Source of the DNA: Defluviicoccus sp. bin129 | GTDB taxonomy: Bacteria; Pseudomonadota; Alphaproteobacteria; MPNO01 | Length of the DNA: 32,646 bases | Assembly: GCA_002239065.1 (NCBI GenBank) | Contig: MPNO01000055.1 | Location: forward strand, 1-32,646 | Direction: 5' to 3' | Shown here: positions 15,293 to 23,282 of the stretch, one piece after another | Position numbering within the stretch: position 1 is the first letter of the stretch | Layout: the number at the start of each line of letters is the position of its first letter | The notes under the pieces: model-generated | Told to the model about the DNA's origin: nothing | What the model saw: the letters and a program-made list of their open reading frames with translations, nothing else | Databases searched by the model: none | Made by a program: the position numbers and the translations under genes

Positions 15293-17428
15293 ATGCCCGA
15301 CCGCCCGCCGCCCGAAGCCGCCCGGAAACCGAGCGCCGCCACGCTGCACGGCATATCCCGGCAGGACGAGTACGCCTGGCTCAAGGATCCGGACTGGCAG
15401 CAGGTGATGCGCGATCCCGCCCTGCTCGACCCCGCGATCCGCGCCTATCTGGAGGCGGAGAACGCCTACAAGGACGCCTTCCTCGCGCCCCATGCCGGGC
15501 TGCGCCGGGCGCTCTACGACGAGATGCGCGGGCGCATCAGGGAGGACGACAGCACCGTGCCGGCGCCCGACGGGGGCTGGCTCTACTTCGTCCGCCATGT
15601 CGAGGGCGGCGAGCACCCGGTCTGGTGCCGCGCGCCGCGGAGCGCGGAACGGGAGGCGGACGTGCTGCTCGACGGCAACCGGGAGGCCGAGGGCGAGAGC
15701 TATTTCCGCATCGCCGCCTGCCGGCACAGCCCCGACCACCGCCGCCTGGCCTGGGCGAGCGACGTCAACGGCTCGGAGCGCTACCGCATCTTCGTCCGCG
15801 ACATCGCGACCGGGGATACGGTCGACGGGCCGATCGCGGACGCGCGGGGCGACCTGGTCTGGGCCAATGACGGCGAGACCCTGTTCTACACCGCGATCGA
15901 CGACAACCATCGCCCCTTCCAGGTCCGCCGCCACCGCATCGGCGCCGGCGGCGACGACGCGGTGGTCTACGAGGAGTCCGATCCCGGCTTCTTCGTCGGC
16001 ATCGACAAGTCGGAAAGCGGGCGCTTCGCGATGATCTCGGCGCACGACCACACCACCTCGGAGGTCCGGCTGATCGACGCGGACGCGCCGGAGAGCGCGC
16101 CGCGCCTGGTCGCCGCCCGCGAAGCCGGGGTCGAGTACGACGTCGCCGATCGCGGCGACCGCCTGTACATCCGCACCAATGACGGCGGGGCGGTCGATTT
16201 CAAGATCGCCACCGCGAGGCTGGACGCGCCCGAACGGGCGGGCTGGACCGACTGGCTCGCCCACGAGCCCGGGGTCTATGTGCGCGGCCAGCATCTGTTC
16301 GCCGGCCACCATGTCCGGCTCGAGCGCGCCGGCGGGCTGCCCCGCATCGTGGTCACCGAGCTCGCGAGCGGCGAGGCGCACGCGATCGAATTCGACGAGG
16401 AGGCCTACGACCTCGGGCTGCTGCCGGGCTACGAGTTCGACACCGCGACGCTCCGCTTCGTCTACAGCTCGATGACCACCCCGGCGCAGACCTTCGACTA
16501 CGACATGCGGGCCCGCGAACGCACGCTGCGCAAGACCCAGGAGGTGCCGAGCGGGCACGACCCGGCCGACTACGTCACCCGCCGGCTCGCGGCAACCGGC
16601 CATGACGGGGCGCAAATTCCGGTCTCCGTGCTGTACCGCCGGACCACCGCGCTCGACGGCTCGGCGCCGCTGCTGCTCTACGGCTACGGCGCCTACGGCC
16701 ACGCGATCCCGGCCGCGTTCTCGACCAACCGCCTCAGCCTGGTCGACCGCGGCTTCGTCTACGCCATCGCCCATATCAGGGGCGGCGCCGATCTCGGCTA
16801 TGGCTGGTATCTCGACGGCAAGTGCGAGAACAAGCCCAACACCTTCGCCGACTTCATCGCCGCCGGGGAGCGCTTGATCGCCGGCGGCTACACGTCCAAG
16901 GGGCGGATCGCCGCCCATGGCGGCAGCGCCGGCGGGATGCTGATGGGCGCGGTCGCCAATCTGCGGCCCGAGCTGTTCGCCGCCATCCTCGCCGAGGTGC
17001 CGTTCGTCGACGTGCTCAACACCATGTGCGACGCCGGCCTGCCGCTGACCCCGCCGGAATGGCCCGAATGGGGCAACCCGATCGACGACGCGGCAGCCTA
17101 CCGGCTGATCGCTTCCTATTCGCCCTACGACAACGTGGCCGCGAAAGCCTACCCGGCGATCTTCGCGACCGGCGGGCTGACCGATCCCAGGGTGACCTAT
17201 TGGGAGCCGGCCAAATGGGTGGCGCGGCTGCGCCGGCGCACGACCGGCGGCAACCCGGTGCTGCTCCACACCAACATGGAGGCGGGGCATGGCGGCGCGT
17301 CGGGCCGGTTCGACCGGCTGGTCGAGGTCGCGATGGTCTATGCTTTCGCCATCGCCGTGGCCGGGCTAGCGGGAGGCGACGACCGCGAGCAGCGCCAGGA
17401 TCTCGGCGAGCGCCAGCACGGCGGGTAG
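15293..17428 (+). CDS. ptrB: Oligopeptidase B / prolyl oligopeptidase family S9A peptidase
   Basis: 711 residues. The N-terminal region DEYAWLKDPDWQQVM and a seven-bladed propeller precede the alpha/beta-hydrolase domain. The catalytic triad is visible: S545 in HGGSAGG, D631 in GLTDPRVTYWEP and H666 in MEAGHGGASGR. It would cleave short peptides after basic residues in the cytoplasm. Start ATG follows GAGGAAG. The family normally ends shortly after VALEYAF-like sequence; here, after AIAVAGLA, the frame runs on for about 17 low-complexity residues (GGDDREQRQDLGERQHGG) into the 3' end of the convergent gene. A TAG sits just out of frame at the natural end, so the original stop was probably lost by a small indel. 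Confidence 0.92.
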   Translation: MPDRPPPEAARKPSAATLHGISRQDEYAWLKDPDWQQVMRDPALLDPAIRAYLEAENAYKDAFLAPHAGLRRALYDEMRGRIREDDSTVPAPDGGWLYFVRHVEGGEHPVWCRAPRSAEREADVLLDGNREAEGESYFRIAACRHSPDHRRLAWASDVNGSERYRIFVRDIATGDTVDGPIADARGDLVWANDGETLFYTAIDDNHRPFQVRRHRIGAGGDDAVVYEESDPGFFVGIDKSESGRFAMISAHDHTTSEVRLIDADAPESAPRLVAAREAGVEYDVADRGDRLYIRTNDGGAVDFKIATARLDAPERAGWTDWLAHEPGVYVRGQHLFAGHHVRLERAGGLPRIVVTELASGEAHAIEFDEEAYDLGLLPGYEFDTATLRFVYSSMTTPAQTFDYDMRARERTLRKTQEVPSGHDPADYVTRRLAATGHDGAQIPVSVLYRRTTALDGSAPLLLYGYGAYGHAIPAAFSTNRLSLVDRGFVYAIAHIRGGADLGYGWYLDGKCENKPNTFADFIAAGERLIAGGYTSKGRIAAHGGSAGGMLMGAVANLRPELFAAILAEVPFVDVLNTMCDAGLPLTPPEWPEWGNPIDDAAAYRLIASYSPYDNVAAKAYPAIFATGGLTDPRVTYWEPAKWVARLRRRTTGGNPVLLHTNMEAGHGGASGRFDRLVEVAMVYAFAIAVAGLAGGDDREQRQDLGERQHGG

Positions 17429-18076
17429 CGCGGCCGCGGCCGCCGCCGCGCCGGGTCGGCGCGCGGCATAGACGATGCCGCCGGTCGCAACGCCGGCGAG
17501 GATGACCGCCGCCAGCCAGCCCTCGGCCATCACGATCAGGGAAATCGCCGCGCCGACGCCGAGCGCGATGCCGACCGGGCCGAGCGCGGGCTTGGCGTCG
17601 GAATCCACATCCCCTTCCCCGTCGGGCGCTGCGTGCAGCGCGGCGATCTGGCAGGCATAGGCGATCGCCGCGGTGCCGATCAGGATGCCGCCCACCGGCC
17701 CGGCATGGGCCGCCTGGGCGATGGCGGCGGCCTTGAGCACGACCGCCAGGGCGAGGACGATGGCGTTCCACTCGGCGGCGGACGAGGCAACCAGCGACCC
17801 CGCGACGCGGGCGAGCGCGCGCTCGGGCGCGGCGCCGGTGACGGCGAGCGAGGCGGCGAGCGCGACCACCGCCGCGACGGAGGGCGCCAGCCCCAGCTCG
17901 TCCGCCGCCAGGAAGGCGACCGCCGCCGCCCCGCCGATCCCGGCGCCGACCACCGGATAGGCCCAGCACGACTCGGCGAAGGGGCGGCCCTCCTCCGCCG
18001 CGTCCCCCGGCAGCTTCAGCCAGGTCAGCCGCCTGAGGCAGATGGCGATGTCGACGAGATATTGCGCGAACGGCAT
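17366..18076 (-). CDS. CobS-like membrane protein lacking the catalytic acidic motif
   Basis: 236-residue, very hydrophobic protein with about six or seven membrane segments. Its plan follows adenosylcobinamide-GDP ribazoletransferase (CobS): ICLRRLTWLKLPGD near the start, FAESCWAYPVVGAGIGGAAA, a hydrophobic stretch ending LAVTG, and a final LPAVLALAEILALL. In CobS the T-G-A-L-H-x-D-G-L-A-D-x-x-D-G motif carries the essential acidic residues. Here the aligned segment is TGAAPERALARVAGSL, with no aspartate, and the conserved segment before the last helix is replaced by alanines. It should not have CobS activity. It may be a decaying gene whose frame survives or a repurposed relative. Family by pattern only. 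It overlaps oligopeptidase B tail-to-tail by 63 bp. Confidence 0.6.
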   Translation of the reverse strand: MPFAQYLVDIAICLRRLTWLKLPGDAAEEGRPFAESCWAYPVVGAGIGGAAAVAFLAADELGLAPSVAAVVALAASLAVTGAAPERALARVAGSLVASSAAEWNAIVLALAVVLKAAAIAQAAHAGPVGGILIGTAAIAYACQIAALHAAPDGEGDVDSDAKPALGPVGIALGVGAAISLIVMAEGWLAAVILAGVATGGIVYAARRPGAAAAAAALPAVLALAEILALLAVVASR

Positions 18077-18197
18077 GTCGGTCCGGGCCCCGCTGGCACG
18101 ACCGGATGATAGTTCGATCCGGGCGGATGCGACAGAATCATGCGAAATCGTGAAGCCGCCGCTTCGCCCGTGCGCGCCGATGCACTAGCCTCCGGCG

Positions 18198-18838
18198 GTG
18201 ACCCGGAGCATCGATCTTGCGCTCGACGGGGCCGTGGCGACCGGCCGTGGCGCTTCAACGCGCTGGCGCGGGCGGACTGGGAGGCGCTGGAGGCGCGCAT
18301 CGCCGAGATCGAGGCATCGCCCGGGATCGGCTGCGTCATCGTCCGCGGCGCCGGCGGGCGCGCCTTCTCGACCGGCCTCGACATGTCGCGCTTCGCCGAC
18401 GAGCGCCGCGACCCGCATTCGGCCAGGGCCTATAGCGAGGCGACGGAGCGCGCGTGCGGCCGGATCGGCGCGCTGCCGATGCCGACGATCGCGATGATCG
18501 AGGGGTTCTGCATGGGGAGCGGGGTCGACATCGCCTGCCGCTGCGATCTCAGGATCGCCGCGGCGGATGCCCGGTTCCGGGTCTCGCCGCGCACCATCGG
18601 GCTGTTCCTGGATACCGGCTTCGTCGCCGCCATGCTGGCGGTCATCGGCCGGGCGCGCACCCTCGAGCTGGTCCTCGAAGGCCGCACCTACGATGCCGCG
18701 GCGGCGCAGGCGATGGGGCTGGTCGGGCGCGTCGTGGAGACCGATGCGCTGGAGGACGAGACCCGCGCGCTCGCCGCGCGCCTGGCAGATTCCTACGCCG
18801 CGATCAGCTCGAACCGGTCGACATCGACCAGCCCGTGA
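18198..18838 (+). pseudogene. Enoyl-CoA hydratase/isomerase, frameshifted and 3'-truncated
   Basis: The GTG at 18198 opens MTRSIDLALDGAVAT, a normal crotonase start. About base 18240 the reading shifts frame and continues as DRPWRFNALARADWEALEAR. The VVL-type residues normally between are missing, consistent with a short deletion between two GACC repeats. The body then keeps the CoA-binding region RAFSTGLDMSRF, oxyanion-hole motif IEGFCMGSGVDIACRCDLRI and SPRTIGLFLDTGF. After LAARLADS, at about 18793, homology stops exactly where the convergent adenine deaminase ends, so about 55-60 C-terminal residues are gone and the frame reads the complement of ade until 18838. A complete enzyme cannot be made, though a fragment from a later internal start could be translated. 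Confidence 0.8.
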
Positions 18839-20505
18839 TCGGTGATCTTGAGATGCGGGATCACCGGCAGCGGCAGGAAGGCGAGCTGTAGCAACGGCTC
18901 CGCCAGCGGGCAGCCGAGCGCCCTCACCCCCCGGCGCAGCGTCTTTAGCCCGTCCCGCACCTCCTCGAAGGGCCGGTCGCTCATGAGCCCTGCCACCGGC
19001 AGCGGCAGCTCGGCGACCACCGCCCCGCCGGCGACGGCGACGAAACCGCCCTGGATCTCGATCAGCCGGTTGACCGCCGCCGCCATGTCGGCGTCGGTGC
19101 AGCCGACGGCGATCACGTTGTGGCTGTCATGGCCGACGCTGGAGGCGAGCGCGCCGCGCCGGAGCCCGAAACCCTGGACGAAGCCGCGCCCGACATTGCG
19201 GTTCTTGCCGTGGCGCGAGAACACGCAGACCTTGAGCACGTCGGCGTCGAGATCGCGCTCGCGAAGCCCCGCCGCGTAGGGAAGGGTGAGGGTGAGATGC
19301 TCGGTCAGCACGGTGCCGGGGACGAGCCCGATCACCGGGCCGGTGGGGCCGGCCGAGGGGATCGCGAAGACGCTCTCGTCCACCGGATCGAGCTTGACCG
19401 AGTCGTACCCCACCGGGGTGGGCGCGGCCGCCCGGTCGGGGAAGGAGTGTTCGCCGACCGGAGCGCCGGAGCGGATCACGCTCCTGACCCGGCAGGTCTC
19501 GAGATCGTCGAGCAGGACCAGGTCGGCCCGGTAGCCCGGCGCCACCATCCCGCGGTCGCGGAGCCCGAACCCCCTGGCGGCCGACCAGGTCGCCGCGCGG
19601 TAGGCCGCCGCCACCGGCGCGCCGGCGGCGATCGCGGCGCGGATCACATGGTCGAGATGGCCTTCCTCGGCGATGTCGAGCGGGTTGCGGTCGTCGGTGC
19701 AAAACGCGATGAACGGCGCGCTGGCGTCGGTCAGCAACGGCGCCAGCGTGGCCACGTCCTTGCACGCGCTGCCGTCGCGGATCAGCACCTGAAACCCCTT
19801 CTTCAGCTTCTCCGCCGCCTCGGCGACGCTGGTGCTCTCGTGGCAGTTGTGGATGCCGCAGGCGGCGTAGGCGTTGAGCCGGTAGCCCGACAGCAGCGGC
19901 GCGTGGCCGTCGATATGGGCGCCCTCGAAGGCGATCAGCTTGTCCAGCGTCGGGCCGTCATGGGCGAAGACGTCGCCGAAGCTCATGAATTCGGCGAGGC
20001 CGATCACCGCGTCGCGGTCGCGGTAGCGGACGAGGTCGGCGGCGTCCAGCCGGGCGCCGGCGGTCTCCAGCGCGGTCGAGGGCACACAGCTCGAAAGCTG
20101 GACCCTGAGGTCCATCGCCAGCTCGCCCGCGGAATCGAGGAAGTATTCGAGACCCTGGGCGCCCAGCACGTTGACGATCTCGTGCGGGTCGCAGATCGCG
20201 GTGGTGGTCCCCCTCGGCAGCACGCAGCGGTCGAACTCGGCCGGGGTGACGACGCTGCTCTCGACATGGACGTGGGTGTCGATGAAGCCCGGCACCGCCA
20301 CCGCGCCGCGCCCGTCGACGATCACCCTGCCGTCATAGGTTTCGTGGGTGCCGACGATCGTCTCGCCGGCGACGGCCACGTCGCCCTCCTCCAGCGCGCC
20401 GGTCGCGAGGTTGAGGATGCGGGCGCCCTTGATCACCAGATCGGCCGGCCGGCGGCCGAGCGCCTGGTCGATGCGTGCGGCGAGCGATTCCCTGGTCAGA
20501 GTCAT
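18793..20505 (-). CDS. ade: Adenine deaminase
   Basis: 570-residue adenine deaminase (Ade type) that hydrolyses adenine to hypoxanthine and ammonia in purine salvage or catabolism. The order of motifs is typical: VIKGARILNLATGALEEGDV, the first metal pair in FIDTHVHVESS, VLPRGTTTAICDPHEIVNV, a metal glutamate in IGLAEFMSFG, HIDGHAPLLSG, the FCTDDRNP aspartate, and the C-terminal domain with FSRHGKNRNVGRGFVQGFGL and SSVGHDSHNVIAVG. Length and all blocks look complete. ATG at 20505 lies 13 bp after the guanine-deaminase-like gene, so the two purine deaminases are in one operon behind a peroxiredoxin. Its 3' end abuts the broken crotonase gene. Confidence 0.96.
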   Translation of the reverse strand: MTLTRESLAARIDQALGRRPADLVIKGARILNLATGALEEGDVAVAGETIVGTHETYDGRVIVDGRGAVAVPGFIDTHVHVESSVVTPAEFDRCVLPRGTTTAICDPHEIVNVLGAQGLEYFLDSAGELAMDLRVQLSSCVPSTALETAGARLDAADLVRYRDRDAVIGLAEFMSFGDVFAHDGPTLDKLIAFEGAHIDGHAPLLSGYRLNAYAACGIHNCHESTSVAEAAEKLKKGFQVLIRDGSACKDVATLAPLLTDASAPFIAFCTDDRNPLDIAEEGHLDHVIRAAIAAGAPVAAAYRAATWSAARGFGLRDRGMVAPGYRADLVLLDDLETCRVRSVIRSGAPVGEHSFPDRAAAPTPVGYDSVKLDPVDESVFAIPSAGPTGPVIGLVPGTVLTEHLTLTLPYAAGLRERDLDADVLKVCVFSRHGKNRNVGRGFVQGFGLRRGALASSVGHDSHNVIAVGCTDADMAAAVNRLIEIQGGFVAVAGGAVVAELPLPVAGLMSDRPFEEVRDGLKTLRRGVRALGCPLAEPLLQLAFLPLPVIPHLKITDHGLVDVDRFELIAA

Positions 20506-20518
20506 GCGCGATGTCCGC

Positions 20519-20989
20519 TCAGTAGCGCAGCTTGTCGGGCGTTTCCTCCCACTCGCGGAACGCTCCCGCCGCCGCCTCGGCCAGCATCCGGGTCATCGGC
20601 ACCGCGCGGCGATCGGGCGGAAGCGCGATCTCGCGGTAGATGTGCTCGTCGTCGAAGCCGATGCGGGCGGCGTCCGCGCGGGTATTGGCGTAAAAGATCC
20701 GCCCGATCCGCGCCCAGTAGATCGCGGCCAGGCACATCGGGCAGGGCTCGCAGGAGGTGTAGATGTCGCACCCGTCGAGCGAGAAGCTGCCGAGCGCGGC
20801 GCAGGCCGCGCGGATCGCCGTGACCTCGGCATGGGCGGTCGGGTCGTTGTCCGAGGTGACCCGGTTGAAGCCCTCGGCGACCACCGTCCCGTCCTTGACG
20901 ATCACCGCGCCGAACGGCCCGCCCCGGTCGGCCCGCATCATGGCGACGGAGAGCGCGATCGCGCGCCGCATGTGGTCTTCGCCGCCCAC
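20519..20989 (-). CDS. Nucleoside deaminase, guanine-deaminase-like
   Basis: 156-residue zinc deaminase. H53 and E55 lie in TAHAEVTAIRAA, and C83 and C86 in SCEPCPMCLAAIYWARIG, all intact; the FYANTRADAARIGFDDEHIY tail is typical of bacterial GuaD proteins that convert guanine to xanthine. Start chosen at GTG 20989 because GGAAGGG lies 6 bases upstream and the resulting VGGEDHMRRAIALS matches the family N-terminus; the ATG at 20971 is the alternative. Located between peroxiredoxin (33 bp upstream) and adenine deaminase (13 bp downstream). Together with ade it would channel adenine and guanine toward xanthine. Guanine specificity is likely but not proven. Confidence 0.88.
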   Translation of the reverse strand: MGGEDHMRRAIALSVAMMRADRGGPFGAVIVKDGTVVAEGFNRVTSDNDPTAHAEVTAIRAACAALGSFSLDGCDIYTSCEPCPMCLAAIYWARIGRIFYANTRADAARIGFDDEHIYREIALPPDRRAVPMTRMLAEAAAGAFREWEETPDKLRY

Positions 20990-21021
20990 CCGCTGCCCTT
21001 CCGCCGCCGGCCCGGCCCGGC

Positions 21022-21681
21022 CTAGCGCGGCTGCGGCACGATGCGGAGATAGGGTCTGGGCGCGTCCCAGCCGCCGGGGAACTTCTCCTTCGCCTGCTCG
21101 TCCGAGACCGCCGGCAGGATGATGCAGTCGTCGCCGTCCTTCCAGTTGACCGGCGTCGCCACCGAGTGCCGGGCGGTGAGCTGGATCGAATCCAGCAGGC
21201 GCAGCACCTCGTCGAAATTGCGCCCCGTGCTCATCGGATAGGTCAGCATCGCCTTGATCTTCTTGTCGGGGCCGATCACGAAGACCGACCGGACGGTCGC
21301 GTTGTCCGCCGCAGTGCGGCCCTCGGAGGTGTCGCCCGCGCCCTCGGGCAGCATGTCGTAGAGCTTGGCCACGTTGAGCTCGGGATCGCCGACCAGCGGA
21401 TAGGTCACCGCGTGGCCCTGGGTCTCCTCGATGTCCTTGAACCACTCCCGGTGGTTGCCGACGGGATCGACGCTGAGCCCGAGGATCTTGGTGTTGCGCG
21501 CGGCGAACTCCGGCGCCAGCCCGGCCATGTAGCCCAGCTCGGTGGTGCAGACCGGGGTGAAGTCCTTGGGATGCGAGAACAGGATCGCCCAGCTGTCGCC
21601 GATCCAGTCGTGGAAATCGATCCTGCCCTCGGTGGTCTCGGCCGTGAAATTCGGGGCCTCGGCATTGATGCGCAGCGTCAT
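21022..21681 (-). CDS. 1-Cys peroxiredoxin (Prx6/AhpC-TSA family)
   Basis: 219-residue thiol peroxidase that reduces hydrogen and alkyl peroxides in the cytoplasm. The peroxidatic C45 lies in HPKDFTPVCTTELG. The length, the long C-terminal domain (SVATPVNWKDGDDCIILPAV) and the KFPGGWDAPRPYLRI tail are those of the Prx6 group. The only other cysteine is in the C-terminal GDDCIIL, a position often conserved in this group but not a resolving Cys. ATG follows AAGGAGGAATTC, a near-ideal ribosome site. First gene of the minus-strand operon with the two purine deaminases; the 255-bp gap upstream is shared with the radical SAM gene. Peroxide detoxification next to purine catabolism fits peroxide formed by downstream oxidases, which is inference. 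Confidence 0.95.
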   Translation of the reverse strand: MTLRINAEAPNFTAETTEGRIDFHDWIGDSWAILFSHPKDFTPVCTTELGYMAGLAPEFAARNTKILGLSVDPVGNHREWFKDIEETQGHAVTYPLVGDPELNVAKLYDMLPEGAGDTSEGRTAADNATVRSVFVIGPDKKIKAMLTYPMSTGRNFDEVLRLLDSIQLTARHSVATPVNWKDGDDCIILPAVSDEQAKEKFPGGWDAPRPYLRIVPQPR

Positions 21682-21859
21682 GAATTCCTCCTTCGGTCCG
21701 GTCGGGCGGGCGCGGCTTTCGCCGCCGCCAGCGCCACTTGGCTAACGCTGGTGCCCTGTTTAGTACGCCCGGCCGCCGGGGGCCATATCCGATTGCGCGA
21801 TCCCGCGAAGACGGCGGCGGCGGCGCGCCGGGCGGGACAATCAAGAAAACGTGCGCGCC

Positions 21860-21887
21860 AAGACAATCTAGAAATATTGGCTATAGT
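21860..21887 (+). promoter_or_regulatory. Possible sigma70-type promoter for the radical SAM operon
   Basis: An unusually AT-rich patch in this GC-rich window carries AAGACA (21860-21865), a 16-bp spacer and TATAGT (21882-21887), about 50 bp before the radical SAM ATG. The -10 fits the consensus well, the -35 only at four positions. Confidence 0.35.
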
Positions 21888-21936
21888 GAACGGGACATCG
21901 CCTCACCACATTCCCAACAGGAAGCGTCCCAGGGAT

Positions 21937-22896
21937 ATGACGGCCGAGCCCGCCCCGATCGAAGTCGATGCGCTTGCCGGCGGCAAGTTCCGCGACCCGG
22001 ACCTCACCGCGGACGGCGAACGCCGCGCGGCGGTGGCGCTCGCCGCGCTCAGGACGCTGTGGTTCAACACCGGCACGCTGTGCAACCTCACCTGCCGCAA
22101 CTGCTACATCGAGTCGAGCCCGACCAACGACCGCCTGGTCTACATGCCGCTCGCCGACGTGGTGCGCTTCCTCGACGAGATCGCGGATGCCGGGCTGCCG
22201 ACGCGGGAAATCGGGCTTACCGGCGGCGAGCCCTTCATGAACCCGGACATCGCGCCGATCGTCGAGACCTGCCTGGAGCGCGGGTTCTCGGTCCTGGTGC
22301 TGACCAACGCGATGCGCCCGATGATGAAGCGGGCCGGGGATCTGCTGCGGCTGAAGGAGATTCATGGCGACCGGCTCGCGATCCGGGTCTCGCTCGACCA
22401 TTACGGCCCGGCGCTGCACGAGATGGAGCGCGGCAAGCGGTCCTGGAAGCCCGCCCTCGCCGGCTTCGCCTGGCTGGTGGATAACGGCTTCAACGTCCAT
22501 GTCTGCGGCCGCACCTGCTGGGACGAGCCGGAGGACTCGCTCCGCGCCGGGTTCGCGCGGCTGTTCGCCGGGCACGGGATCGACTTCGACGCCGACGATC
22601 CGGTCAGGCTCACCCTGCTGCCCGAGATGGACGAGACCGTCGACGTGCCGGAGATCACCGAGCGGTGCTGGGACATCCTCGGCGTTTCGCCGGATGCGAT
22701 GATGTGCGCGACCCAGCGCATGGTGGTCAAGCGCAGGGGCGAGCCGGCGAGCGTGGTCTCCTGCACGCTGCTGCCCTACGACACGCAGTTCGATCTCGGC
22801 CGCAGCCTCGCCGAGGCGGCGGGCGAGGTGAAGCTCAACCACCCCCATTGCTCGCGCTTCTGCGTGCTCGGCGGCGGCGCCTGCAGCCGCGGCTGA
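21937..22896 (+). CDS. Radical SAM protein with C-terminal cysteine (Twitch-like) region
   Basis: 319 residues. The radical SAM cluster ligands are C49, C53 and C56 (LCNLTCRNCY), preceded by LWFNTGT; the SAM-binding TGGEPF is at 95-100. The C-terminal part holds C276 and then C305, C309 and C316 (HCSRFCVLGGGAC), an arrangement that could bind one auxiliary Fe-S cluster as in Twitch/SPASM-type enzymes. Such proteins start radical chemistry on peptides or small molecules. ATG at 21937 follows CCCAGGGAT. First gene of a likely operon with a LigA-fold protein (63 bp downstream), an MBL-fold hydrolase and gamma-glutamyltransferase. Substrate unknown; no precursor-peptide gene is recognised. Confidence 0.88.
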   Translation: MTAEPAPIEVDALAGGKFRDPDLTADGERRAAVALAALRTLWFNTGTLCNLTCRNCYIESSPTNDRLVYMPLADVVRFLDEIADAGLPTREIGLTGGEPFMNPDIAPIVETCLERGFSVLVLTNAMRPMMKRAGDLLRLKEIHGDRLAIRVSLDHYGPALHEMERGKRSWKPALAGFAWLVDNGFNVHVCGRTCWDEPEDSLRAGFARLFAGHGIDFDADDPVRLTLLPEMDETVDVPEITERCWDILGVSPDAMMCATQRMVVKRRGEPASVVSCTLLPYDTQFDLGRSLAEAAGEVKLNHPHCSRFCVLGGGACSRG

Positions 22897-22959
22897 CTCC
22901 TTGCGGCCCCGCCCGGGGCGTGGTTTGCTTGCGCGTCCGCCCGCGGGGGAGAAGCCGCA

Positions 22960-23268
22960 ATGCCGATCGCCGACGTCGACCGAACCCTGCCGTCCAACCG
23001 CATGATCTTCGAGGTCCGCCGCGACATGCGGCTGTTCCACCGCTTCCGCCAGGACATGGAGGGCGTGTTCGAGGAGTACGGGCTGAGCGAGACCGAGAAG
23101 GCCGCGTTCCGCGATATCGACATCCGCAGGCTCGCGGCGCTCGGCGTCCACCCCTACTTCCTGCCCCAGGTGAGCCGCTTCTTCCACGGCGGCGCCTATA
23201 ACCACAACGACAGCGAAGCCGCCCGGACCTACGCCCGCAACATGGTGCCGGGCGCGGAAGGCGGCTGA
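22960..23268 (+). CDS. Orphan LigA-domain protein (protocatechuate 4,5-dioxygenase alpha-like)
   Basis: 102-residue helical protein matching the LigA small subunit of extradiol LigAB dioxygenases: NRMIFEVRRDMRLFHRFRQD, then EEYGLSETEKAAFRDIDIRR and LAALGVHPYFLPQVSRFF. In LigAB the small subunit covers the active site of the catalytic LigB subunit, but no LigB is present in this window. Free-standing LigA-like proteins occur in other contexts with unknown roles. Strong ribosome site GGGGGAGAAG ahead of ATG 22960. It sits between the radical SAM gene and an MBL hydrolase (14 bp downstream), so it probably serves that operon, perhaps as a small accessory or substrate-holding protein. Role is inference. 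Confidence 0.8.
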   Translation: MPIADVDRTLPSNRMIFEVRRDMRLFHRFRQDMEGVFEEYGLSETEKAAFRDIDIRRLAALGVHPYFLPQVSRFFHGGAYNHNDSEAARTYARNMVPGAEGG

Positions 23269-23282
23269 TCCCACCGGCGCTC

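Noticed and set aside
15212..17290. A 692-codon minus-strand frame opposite oligopeptidase B
   Set aside because: Antisense shadow without motifs, while the plus strand encodes a complete serine peptidase with its triad.
17366..18076. Annotating this gene as functional cobS
   Set aside because: The acidic catalytic motif is absent and no cobalamin genes are near.
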